Program-made: the position numbers and the translations under genes
In this document: positions 7,995 through 16,063 of the stretch, one piece after another
How the letters are laid out: the number at the start of each line of letters is the position of its first letter
Position numbering within the stretch: the stretch's first letter is position 1
Notes under the pieces: model-generated
What the model saw: only the letters and a program-made list of their open reading frames with translations
What the model was told of the DNA's origin: nothing
The model's database searches: none
Origin: Multifurca ochricompacta
Lineage: Eukaryota > Basidiomycota > Agaricomycetes > Russulales > Russulaceae
Length of the DNA: 16,063 nt
NCBI GenBank assembly: GCA_022496185.1
Contig: WTXG01000517.1
Span: 1-16,063 of the forward strand
Direction of reading: 5' to 3'

Positions 7995-8224
7995 GATTCG
8001 GGGATTGTCTTTTGACTCGGGCTTCTGTGGCCTCATAGTCAATGGGTGAGGAGGGACATGTGGAGGGATGAGCGGAGGGAAAGTTCTCGACGACCACTGT
8101 GGTGGCAGTGAAGGCGTCGACAGCGGCGTTGGCAGCGATGAAAGACACAATGGATTGTTCGGAGGTAGGACGTTGCTGAGGGAGCATGTACTGGGGAATT
8201 TAGTTGGGGTCTAGGACTGCTCTT

Positions 8225-11200
8225 TTAAGTGTCCTTGGGTGCTTCTGGGTGTCGGGCATGGAACTCCGAGATAAGGACTGGGGCAAAGATATTCCCGGCT
8301 GGCTCCCATGAGTTGTCAGAGTCTGGGAATCCTTTCCACTTGACAAGGTAATGCAGTTTGCACCCTCGGCCTTTACGTATGGAATCTAGAATCTGATCCA
8401 CTTCCCATTCCGCTTCTCCATCAATCAGTTCTGGAAGGGGCCTTGGGAAGTTTTCCCCATGCAGGGGTGTTTCCTTATACGGTGTCAGAAGTCTGGCGTG
8501 GAAGACTGGGTGGATCCTCCATGTGGGTGGAAGTTCAAGCTCATATGACACATCTGACAGCTTCTGTGTTATTTTGAAGGGTCCATGTCGTCGGGGTGCT
8601 AACTTGGCCGTTGGATGTGACATACGGATGTTCTTCCCTTTGAGCCATACCAAGTCATTGGTCTGATAAGGTGTGAACTTTGAGGGTTTCTCCGACAGGG
8701 TCTTTTGCGCCTTCAGCAGGTTCTCATTGGCCGATTGCCTGATCTCTTCCCATTGGCTGATACGCTGCGCAGCTGATGGGACGTTTGTGGGTTTGTTGGT
8801 CCAGGTGGTTCGCGGCATCCATCCCATGATAAGTGAAAATGGAGAGGCTTTAGTGGTGCCATTGGGCCACGAATTATGCGTGAATTCCGCTGTTGCTAGC
8901 CAGTCAGCCCAATCATCTTGTCGCCCGTTACACCAGAACTGAAGGTATTGTTCCAACCACTGGTTTGTCCTTTCTGATTGCCCATCGGTCTGTGGGTGGT
9001 AGGCTGTTGAGATGTTTGGGTTACGTCCAGTATTTTACAGAGCGCCTTAGCGAAGGTGGAAGTGAAGCGTGGATCGTGGTCGGAGATGATCTTCTGGGGG
9101 AGGCTGTAATGTCTGTAGACGTGGTCCAGGTAAAGTCTGGCTACTCCTTCCGCTGTGATGGACTCATTACAGGGTATGAACAGTGCTGCTTTGGAGCAGT
9201 CGTGGTCCGTAACGGTCAGGATTGAGTCGAAGCCCCTTGATGTGGGCAGTTTCACGATGAAGTCCATTGTGACAGTCTGAAACGGCATCAAGTTCATGGG
9301 CGTGATTGGGAATAGAGCTGGTGTATGCGGGTGTGTGTTGACTTTATTGGCTTGGCATTCCGCACATCCTTTCACGTAGCTCTCCACGTCCTTCTTCATA
9401 CTTGGCCACCAGTAATCTCTCTTGGCCAAGGCATATGTGTTAGCAATTCCTGGGTGTCCTGCCGAGGGGAGGTCATGGTGAAAATGGATCACCCCCCTCT
9501 TAATGTTGTCGCCACCGGTGACAACGAGACGATCCCTGTCCTTCCACCAGAGGCCATCAATTTTCTTCAGATTGTGTGCATCTGCCCATGATTCGCATAA
9601 CTGCGGGTTCATGTTCTGCGACACTTGAGCCCACAAGTCCATATCGTGAAGACTGACGACGGCCACTTTCGCGAAGACTTCTTCAGGGAGTACTGTGATA
9701 TCATTGTTGTCCTCCCCGCCATTGTCTAAATCTGATCGTCGTGATAGAGCATCAGCACGTGCATTGCGACTTCCCATGATATGTTTCAGTATGAAATTGT
9801 ACTCTTCCAGCTCCAGGACTTCGTGAGCGACCCATCGACTGATCTTGTGGGGCTCCTTCCAATAGAGCAGGTTGGAGTGGTCGGTATGAATAATAGTCTT
9901 ATGAGGGGTTCCCACTAGGTATGGTCGCCAATGTCGTACGGCCTTCACAATGGCCAGTAACTCTCTGTCCCAAATGTCGTAATTTCGCTCTGCCGATGAG
10001 AATGTCTCTGAGTAGAAGGCCACCAGGTGAAGCATCCCAGCCACGTCTCGTTGATTCAGTACCGCTCCATTGGCAAAACGAGATGCATCAACTTCTAGTT
10101 CAAAAGGTTTTTCTAGATCTGGCTGTAGTAGAACCAGTTCTGAGCTGATGATATCACGAATTTGTTCAAAAGCGTGCTGTTGTTCCTCTGCCCAATGCCA
10201 CGGGACGTCTTTCTTTAGTAGTCCATTTAGTGGTTGGGTGATCCCTGAGAATCCTCGAACAAAGCGTCGGTAGAAGTTGCAGAACCCAACGAAGGACCGC
10301 ATGTCTTTGACACACATGGGTATGGGCCACTCCTGGACCCCTTGGATCTTTACTGGGTCCATTCGCACATGCCCCCCTTCCAGGATAACTCCCAAGTATT
10401 CCACACTTGGTTGTTCAAATGAACATTTAGCCAGTTTAAGGTATAGGTCATGCTCATGCAGGATGTTCAACACTTGGTGTACCCGTTCGCGATGGTGGGC
10501 AAGATTGTTTGCAGTGGCTACCAGGATATCGTCCATATACACTACAACCTCACCGGTAAGAATGAGGTCACGGAAGATATGATTCATCATGGACTGGAAC
10601 GTGGCGGGTGAATTGGTGAGACCGAAGAACATGACATTTGGTTCAAAGAGCCCTTGGTTGGTTTTGAATGCCGCTTTACACTGGTCTCCTTCCTTGATTC
10701 GGATGTTGTTGTATCCCCAGCAGACATCCATCTTAGAAAATAGGGATTTGTCTCGCATGGTATCAATGAGTTCTGATATAAGTGGCAGCGGGTAGGCGTT
10801 CTTTATGGTGTAGGCATTGATTCGTCGATAATCCTGGACGGGCTGAAGTTTTCCATCTTTCTTCTTGATAAAGAAGAATGGTGAAGCGTATGGTGACTTT
10901 GATGGACGGATGTACCCTTTTGCAAGATGTTCCTCAAGGAATGCCGTGAGTGCTGTTTGTTCCGCCTGTGACAATGGGTAAATTTTGCAGTCAATTGCTG
11001 ACAGGGTATCAGGTGCAAAGTCGATAGCGTGGTCCCATGGTCGCACGGGTGGGAAGCGTTGGGATTCTTCCTCTGAGAATACCTTCCAATGTCGGCGATA
11101 TTCTTCGGGCACCACCTCTTCAAAGGTCTTTTCAGCATGTCCTTCCACCGCCTTCTGCGCAAGCTCTGATGCCTTGGTAGTGAAACAGTAACCAGGGTCT

Positions 11201-11706
11201 TCACTCTCCTCTTCCACTCTGTGTGCTACTGAATGTCGAATGGCATAGTCATACCCTATTGACATGATGAGGACGGGGTAGAACTCCTTGTCCATGGTCG
11301 CATCCCTCCAGTTGATTTTTGGTTCAAATGCTGCAAGCCAGGGGTATCCCAGAACAACATCTTCGTTGCCTAGGTTGGTGACTAGGAAACGAATAACTTT
11401 TGTTACTTCTCCCACTTGAACGTTGAGATCAGTATAATGTGTAATCCTGCCCGCTCGATTGGCGGTCCCATCAATATTCCAAATGTTCTTCTCTTGGGGA
11501 AGTGCCAGCATTCCCAGTCCCATGGTCCACGCCATTCGTGGACTGATAAAGTTATCGGTGGCACCTGAGTCAATCAGGATGTCACGGTCGGCTGTCCTCT
11601 GTGTAGTTTCGAAATGTACTGGTATTTTCAATGATTTGAAGTGACTAGTGTACACAGAGGTTACATGTAATGCTCGTGCCCAGGCTGACGGGTTTGAGCC
11701 AATCAA
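8225..11706 (-). pseudogene. Ty3/gypsy chromovirus pol, element A (one frameshift)
   Basis: This is the polyprotein for protease, reverse transcriptase, RNase H and integrase. Counting residues from the TTG at 11706: protease DSGATDNF (46-53); RT KMDVCWGYNNIRI with the first catalytic Asp (D327) and YMDD at 390-393; RNase H with VDAS (D540), WDRELLAIV (E582), HTDHSNLLYW (D609) and ARADALSRR; integrase zinc site H744/H751/C781/C784; catalytic D815 and SDHDPRF (D876). A 1-nt loss near 9020-9026 breaks the frame. The rest continues in a second frame through the catalytic Glu (8974-8972) and the integrase C-terminus to a chromodomain, EWEVDQILDSI ... LHYLVKWKGFPDSDNSWEPA (about 8410-8285), and stops at 8225. 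Apart from that one shift no internal stop is seen. Synthesis probably depends on -1 frameshifting from gag rather than on its own start. The chromodomain would steer insertion to marked chromatin. Confidence 0.95.
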
Positions 11707-12074
11707 AAATCCTTTTTTGCAAATGCCTTTTTGACCAAAATGGCCCGCACTTCCTCACTTTCTTTCATCATGTTTGCCCATATCTCTTGCGCCTTTTCTT
11801 CTTTTGTCGGCGTTTTCTTTTCGACAGTCGGTGGGTTATTACGTATGGGCGCAGTTGTTGCCTCGGCCGCTCGCACCCCCTTCTTCGGGCACTCCCTTGA
11901 CATATGCCCTTGTGCTTTACATCGAAAGCACCTTTCTTCCTTCATCAATGTCTGCCTCTCATCTTCGGTGAGTGCAACTCGTGCTCTAGTTCTGTCAGCT
12001 GAGGTATCCATGGCATTCAGGTCCCTCTGACTGGAGTGCACGTGTAATGCCTGGTGCGGGCATTCGTCACGACG
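11703..12074 (-). pseudogene. gag C-terminal fragment of element A
   Basis: This is the nucleocapsid part of Gag, which packages element RNA. It contains MDTSADRTRARVALTEDERQ, then the zinc knuckle CFRCKAQGHMSREC (CX2CX4HX4C, 11930-11889), then a Lys/Glu-rich tail with KEEKAQEIWANMMKESEE, ending at TGA 11705-11703. The capsid part is missing: at about 12074 the frame runs into the LTR of element B. The ATG at 12089 lies in that LTR and is not the native start. The gag stop overlaps the pol frame, which is -1 relative to gag. Confidence 0.88.
11712..11718 (-). promoter_or_regulatory. Candidate -1 frameshift heptamer at gag/pol junction
   Basis: The minus strand reads A_AAA_AAG in exact phase with gag codons GCA AAA AAG, two codons before the gag TGA. 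Codon coordinates put pol in the -1 frame. The sequence fits the X_XXY_YYZ rule for programmed -1 frameshifting. No downstream pseudoknot was worked out. Confidence 0.55.
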
Positions 12075-12636
12075 TGTGATAAGTCGCATAGCGAAACTAT
12101 GAAGTCAGGTGTACACTGTCTTTCAAGTGTATGGAGTTCGGGTGAGGAGTCGGTACCAAGGAGCTAATCCCTTAGTATCGGTGAGTGGAAGAGTGCCAAA
12201 AGCACTGAGACGATTCAAGAGTCGGGTCTTAGGAATCACCCAGAAGGTAATGCACCAAGTCGATTAAGAAGTCGAGTCTAAGGCATACAGGCTATCTAGG
12301 CAGGCCTTATATACGTAATAGAGATCGGAGTCTGAATCGGAGTATCGTACTCGGCGTATCAACGAAGTCGTAATGTATCCAAAGAGGGAACGGGGTCAAG
12401 TGGGCCAGGTGAGAATATACATAGACGAATCTGGTATAGTCGCGATTCTGGTGGGAAAATACATGAGCGTTCTGATGTAAGGTATGAGTCAGAGATAAGC
12501 ACAGCCTCGGGTCAAAGATAAGGAACAAATATGTGCAAAGGAAGTCACAACATGGTCAACAAAGGGGCAAACTGAGTCCAACAGCATGTCATGTGATGGA
12601 AAAAGGAAACAGGACGACGCAGCAGGGTTTGTAACA
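12075..12636 (-). repeat. 3' LTR of element B
   Basis: The 562-bp LTR has a right edge TTTGTAACA next to a polypurine tract and a left edge TGTGATAAG by alignment to TGTTAC of the A LTR. Shared blocks with the A LTR include AAAGCACTGAGA, AAGTCGAGTCT and CTTATATACGTAA, but overall similarity is much lower than between A and the solo LTR. The left edge may be off by 2 bp. A TATA box is at 12313-12306 on the minus strand. Confidence 0.78.
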
Positions 12637-12652
12637 TTACCCCTCTTCTAAG
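12637..12652 (-). other. Polypurine tract of element B
   Basis: The minus strand reads CTTAGAAGAGGGGTAA directly before TGTTACA, equivalent to the A tract at 6321-6334. Confidence 0.7.
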
Positions 12653-12667
12653 TCCTAGCAGAGCCAG

Positions 12668-13857
12668 CTAGATTGGCATACCATCGTCATCTTGGACCAA
12701 GGAAAGGTAGTCATCGGCTACGGCATAGTGATCCGCATCGTAGTTCTCCTTTTCTTCGTCTGCGGGGCAAACATGTGTTCGTAGAAAACCGTAGGGCCCC
12801 CGTCTCCCACAGCGAAAGCAGCCATCGTAAACATGACAGTCGATTTCTCAATGTCCGGTGTTGTGAGAGAGACATTTGCTGCACCACCCTGAGGGGTTCT
12901 GGACGGTGGGGGCCTGCGTGAGTTGTCGGAACAAGCATTGGCGACTCCAGTGCGAAGTACTTTGACAGTGTCGGCACCGTTTCGCGGCTTTAGGGCAGCA
13001 CCAGCTAAGATGATACTTGCTGTTGCAGTGCCAGCAAAGCTTGCCATCGGGGTTTTCATGGAGGCGCAGCATTTCGAGGCAGTGAGGGTTAAGCCGAGGT
13101 GCAAGGTCGAGGCGGCGACGAGGAAGTGGTCACGCAAAAATATCGGCGTACCGTTCGGAAATAGTCTGGTATGCCTCTCCTTGTTCCAACCTCGTCCTGA
13201 TGCTCGCCAGGTGGTGCTCTATGTCAAAAACCCCCTGATTAATTTTTACCATCTGTCGTTCGTAGTCACGACGCTGCATCTCTAAATTGTCTCGAAGTGC
13301 CTGGAACTTGCAGAGTTGTGCAATCTCGGCGGTCAGTCGTGGCATTCGTAGGTCACGGAGCACTTCATTAATCGCGAAGGCGGTGGGTCATGGGCCGAGA
13401 GGTGTTGCAAATGCTCGGGCCCTAGGACATAGTGAAGTCGCCCGACGTTTTTCTCCTTGAGGTACACTGGGGCCCCATAGACAGGCCCTCCTTTTTCCAA
13501 ACACCCAGCTACATCCATACCTTCGTTGGTGTAATAAATATACTTGGCCACCTCCGTGGTGCTGTCGTTCTTGGACGATGGGATCATGAGCGGGAAATAA
13601 AACTGGGAGTTGGGGTCATTGGGGAAGAAAGGAAATTTGGGGGATTCATCACCGAAGTCCACGTCAATCAGGTCGTTGGGATGGGGGTGTTTGGGCAGAT
13701 TAAAATCTTCATCGACATCGATGATTCTGTCCCCTTGGGCCACTTGGGTGGTCGCATCGTAGTCAATAGGAGAAAGTGGGCGAGAAGGAGGATGCACAGG
13801 AGTAAGTAGGGGAAACGCATCGATGGCGGCAGAGGTGTGGATCTTGGACGGTGACAT
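12668..13857 (-). pseudogene. ORF X of element B, post-pol zinc-knuckle protein
   Basis: This is the counterpart of ORF X in A. It starts at ATG 13857 with a Ser/Pro-rich N-terminus containing SPIDYDAT, then acidic IDVDEDF and HPHPNDL, then the conserved block YTNEGMDVAGC and GGPVYGAPVYLKEK (13542-13429). A frameshift near 13383 moves to the frame with FAINEVLRDLRMPRLTAEIA and a probable coiled coil (about 13330-13150). TGA at 13132-13130 replaces a Trp codon of A. The two CCHC knuckles are at 13036-12995 and 12976-12935, followed by WCSKCLSHNTGH. Another TGA is at 12850-12848. The frame then continues with CFRCGRRGPYGFLRTHVCP and ADDYLSLVQDDDG to TAG 12670-12668. The block order and Cys/His spacing match A, which supports one ancestral protein of about 400 residues. 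The function is not known; nucleic-acid binding is inferred. Confidence 0.8.
12935..13036 (-). other. Tandem CCHC zinc knuckles of ORF X (B)
   Basis: Two CX2CX4HX4C motifs (13036-12995 and 12976-12935) are separated by six residues, as in A. All eight ligands are intact. Confidence 0.85.
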
Positions 13858-16063
13858 GGGTGAATTTCTGGTCAGTTGTGGGGAGAGAGCGGTTCAGCAA
13901 CTCATATTTTCTCTGGCTCTTTATCTGCTTCTGGGTGGCGTCTATAGAAGTCTTCATAAGTTTGGGCGCAAAGACATCCGCAGCAGGTTCCCACGAGTTG
14001 TCGGATCTGGGAATCCCTTCCATTTGATCAGGTAGTGGAGCTTCCAATTACGTCCTCAACCCTTCCATTTTGCGTCGGCAATACATTCTACTTCCCACTC
14101 TGGTTTGCATCAACGAGGTCAGGAGGGGGTCTGGGAAAGTTCCGTCCGTGAATGGCGGTTTCTTTGTACGGCGTTAGAAGGCTAGCATGGAAGACGGGGT
14201 GTATCTTCCAGGTGGCGGGTAATGTGAGCTTGTACGTAACGTCTGACAGCTTCTGTTCAATTACAAAGGGGCCGTGGCATCTGGGAGCTAATTTTGCCGT
14301 TGGGTGTGAGTATGGATATTGCACCCTTCTAGCCAGACTTGATCTCCAACCTGGTAGGGCGTAAACCTAGTAGGCTTCTCGGCTAGGGTCTTTTGCGCCT
14401 TCTGAAGGTTTCTACTGGCCGATTCCCGTATTTCTTCCCATTGGCCGATATGCTGTGTCACAGATGGTACATTCTGGGTTTGTCTGTCCATGTAGTGGAG
14501 GGTTCCACCCCATAATAAGAGAGAAAGGAGTGGTCTTCGTCGTTCCATTTGGCCAACTATTGTGTGCAAACTCAGCTGTCGCTAGCCATTCTGCCCAGTC
14601 GTTCTGTCTTCGTTACACCAAAATCGAAGGTATTGTTCTAGCCATTGATTTGTTGCTCCGACTGTCCGTCCGTCTGGGGGTGGTATGCGGTAGAAATGTT
14701 CTGTTGGATGTCGAGATGTTTACAGAGGGCTCGTGTGAACATGGAAGCAAATGTGGGTCTCGGTCAGAAATGATCTTCTGCGGCAGTCCATAATGCCAGT
14801 AGACATGATCCAGGTAGAGTTTCGCAACTCCTTCCGCTGATATTGTCTCGTTACAGGGGATGAAGAGGGCAGCCTTTGAATAGTCGTGGTCCGTAATGGT
14901 GAGTATCGAGTGTATCCTTGTGACTGTGGGAGTTTGACAATGAAGTCCATGGCGATGGTCTGGAAGGGAGCTGTTGCGATTGGGTAATGGGTGAGAGTGC
15001 TGGTGGTCTTGGGTGAGTGTTTACTTTGTTTGCTTGGCATTCTGCGCATCCTTTGACATATGCTTCAACATCCTTTTTCATGTTTGGCCACCAGTAATCT
15101 CGTTTGGCAAGGGCGTAGGTGTTTGCAATTCCGGGGTGTCCTGCAGAGGGAAGGTTGTGGTGAAAATGAATCACCCCCCTCTTAATGTTGTCGCCACCAG
15201 TGACAACCAATCGATGCCGTCTTTCCACCAGAGGCCATCTTTCATTTTTATGTTATGCGGCTCCACCCAGGATTTGCACAATTCCTGGTTCATGTTCTGC
15301 GTTACTTGAGCCCATAGATCCATGTGTGGAGGCTGACGACAGCGGTTTTTGCAAAGACATCTTCTGGCAAAACGATGATATTGTCATTGTCGTTTTCCCC
15401 TTCATCTCGTCCGGTTGGCCTGGACAGGGCGTCAGCTCGTGCATTACGAGCTCCAGGTAAGTGCTTGAGCGTGAAGTTGTATTCTTCAAGCTCCAAGACT
15501 TCTTGTGCTATCTGTCAGCTGATCTTGTGCAGTTCTCTCCAGTACAGAAGGTTGGAGTGGTCTGTATAGATGATAGTTTTGTGCGAGATCCAGCCAGATA
15601 TGGTCACCAATGTCGTAACGCTTTTACAATAGCCAATAATTCCCTGTCCCAAATGTCATAATTCCTTTCCGCCGATGAGAACGTTTCTGAGTAGAATGCG
15701 ATGGGATGAAGAATCCCTCCAGTATCTCTTTGTGATAAGACTGCACCGTTGGCATACATGGAAGCATCAACCTCTAGTTCAAAGGGTTTGGCCAGGTCAG
15801 GTTGGATAAGAACTGGCTCAGAGCTGATAATTGCTTTTATCTGGTCAAATGCTTTCTGTTGTAGTTCGTCCCAGTGCCAGGGCACATCCTTTTTCAACAA
15901 GTCATTCAGTGGTCGGGTGATAGCCGAAAATCCCTTGACAAAGCGTCGGTAGAAATTGCAAAATCCAATGAATGATCTGACATCTTTGGTACACTGAGGG
16001 CGGTCCATTCTTGAATGCCTTGCACCTTTACAGGGTCCATGCGCACTTGTCCCCCTTCCAGGA
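13763..16063 (-). pseudogene. Ty3/gypsy pol of element B, heavily broken
   Basis: The window enters B inside the reverse transcriptase (QVRMDPVKVQGIQEW at the edge). It continues through TKDVRSFIGFCNFYRRFVKG, RNase H (ELEVDASMYANGAVL, WDRELLAIVKALRHW), the linker ARNARADALSRPTGRDEGEN, the integrase zinc site (HHNLPSAGHPG, GCAECQANK), MDFIVKLPQSQG, the integrase C-terminus ([38 protein letters not shown]) and a chromodomain remnant (DNSWEPAADVF). Frameshifts lie near 16005, 15590, 15328, 15222, 15000, 14310 and 14050, and in-frame TGA codons at 15606-15604 and 15517-15515 stand where A has CGA. The 3' end is uncertain: the last readable frame stops at 13763 and would overlap ORF X by 95 bp. 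It is not functional. Confidence 0.9.

Larger units (their letters stand above)
6352..8187 (-). pseudogene. ORF X of element A, post-pol zinc-knuckle protein
   Basis: The gene lies between pol and the 3' LTR, starting at ATG 8187, 37 bp after the pol stop. Removing the solo LTR plus one GATTC (7398-7994) gives a single frame of 413 codons ending at TAG 6354-6352, with no indels. Four internal stops, all TGA, lie at 7071-7069, 6885-6883, 6768-6766 and 6555-6553. In order it shows a Ser/Thr/Pro-rich N-terminus with SPIDYEAT, a conserved block (YTNGGMDVAGC, GGPVYGAPVYL; 7230-7115), a Glu/Lys-rich region likely to form a coiled coil (about 7060-6830), two CX2CX4HX4C knuckles (6723-6682, 6663-6622), a further Cys/His cluster (about 6570-6440) and an acidic tail ADDYLDLVQDDDG. 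I see no signal peptide or membrane segment, so it is not env-like. I do not recognise a named family; nucleic-acid binding is inferred from the knuckles. Element B carries the same gene. Confidence 0.8.
4116..12074 (-). mobile_element. Ty3/gypsy chromovirus, element A
   Basis: This is a minus-strand LTR retrotransposon. In transcription order it has a gag C-terminal fragment (12074-11703), pol (11706-8225), ORF X (8187-6352), a polypurine tract (6334-6321) and the 3' LTR (6320-4116). The chromodomain at the end of integrase places it among chromoviruses. Its 5' LTR and gag N-terminus are missing from the window: gag stops where the LTR of element B begins, so they should lie beyond B. It has received at least three insertions: the fold-back in the LTR, the solo LTR in ORF X, and B in gag. 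Pol has one visible frameshift, so A is much better preserved than B. Confidence 0.88.
12075..16063 (-). mobile_element. Second Ty3/gypsy chromovirus, element B (partial, decayed)
   Basis: This minus-strand element runs off the right edge. In transcription order it has pol (from before 16063 to about 13763), ORF X (13857-12668), a polypurine tract (12652-12637) and the 3' LTR (12636-12075). It has the same architecture as A and clearly related proteins, but a more divergent LTR and many frameshifts and stops. Its left edge cuts the gag of A, so B probably inserted into A. The five bases 12070-12074 (CGACG) are the predicted target-site duplication. Confidence 0.85.

Noticed and set aside
6352..8187. 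ORF X as an env-like gene
   Set aside because: Its position fits, but neither copy shows a signal peptide, a membrane segment or glycosylation-rich ectodomain features. The zinc knuckles point to nucleic-acid binding.
9921..10148. Possible host gene in the plus strand of the central region
   Set aside because: All plus-strand frames there are short and lie opposite conserved RT and RNase H sequence. No host gene could be supported anywhere in the window.
12060..12089. ATG at 12089 as the gag start of element A
   Set aside because: It lies in the LTR of element B, so it was joined to gag by insertion, and it would give a gag without a capsid domain.
12718..13137. 139-residue minus-strand open frame over B ORF X
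   Set aside because: It runs in a different frame from the knuckle-bearing one, is Ala/Thr-rich without motifs, and has no counterpart in A.
12923..13285. Plus-strand open frames opposite B ORF X, and many opposite A pol
   Set aside because: They are antisense shadows of recognised coding sequence with no motifs of their own.

Overview
This window is eukaryotic and almost certainly fungal, most likely a basidiomycete of the Agaricomycetes. That placement is an inference from the style of the elements: a chromodomain Ty3/gypsy pol, a Ty1/copia pol and a Tc1-type transposase of kinds common in those genomes. I see no host gene, tRNA or rRNA. The whole 16 kb is nested and decayed transposable elements.

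Layout. 1-2533 (+) is the 3' two thirds of a dead Ty1/copia pol (integrase, reverse transcriptase, RNase H), followed by a polypurine tract and a probable 3' LTR (2545 to about 2817). 2831-3225 is a Tc1-type transposase scrap carrying a perfect 55-bp inverted repeat. 3251-4041 looks like a separate + strand LTR with a TATA box and AATAAA. From 4116 to about 12074 lies a minus-strand Ty3/gypsy chromovirus, element A. In its own 5'-to-3' order it has a gag fragment, pol (protease, RT, RNase H, integrase, chromodomain), a third ORF here called ORF X, a polypurine tract and a 3' LTR. From about 12075 to the window end lies a second, more decayed minus-strand element of the same type, B, which appears to have inserted into the gag of A. 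B shows the same order: pol, ORF X, polypurine tract, LTR.

Nested insertions inside A. A solo LTR (7403-7994) with GATTC target-site duplications interrupts ORF X. A 1610-bp fold-back DNA element (4339-5948) with two 695-bp arms that look identical interrupts the 3' LTR, and the solo LTR supplies the matching empty TA site. A 220-bp MITE (5034-5253) sits at the exact symmetry centre of that fold-back.

The least expected items are three. ORF X is a post-pol gene with a coiled coil, two tandem CCHC zinc knuckles and a further conserved Cys/His cluster, present in both A and B. The long palindrome lies just downstream of an LTR TATA box, where transcription would give a hairpin RNA made of transposase DNA-binding-domain sequence. 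An in-phase A_AAA_AAG slippery heptamer lies at the gag/pol overlap, with pol in the -1 frame.
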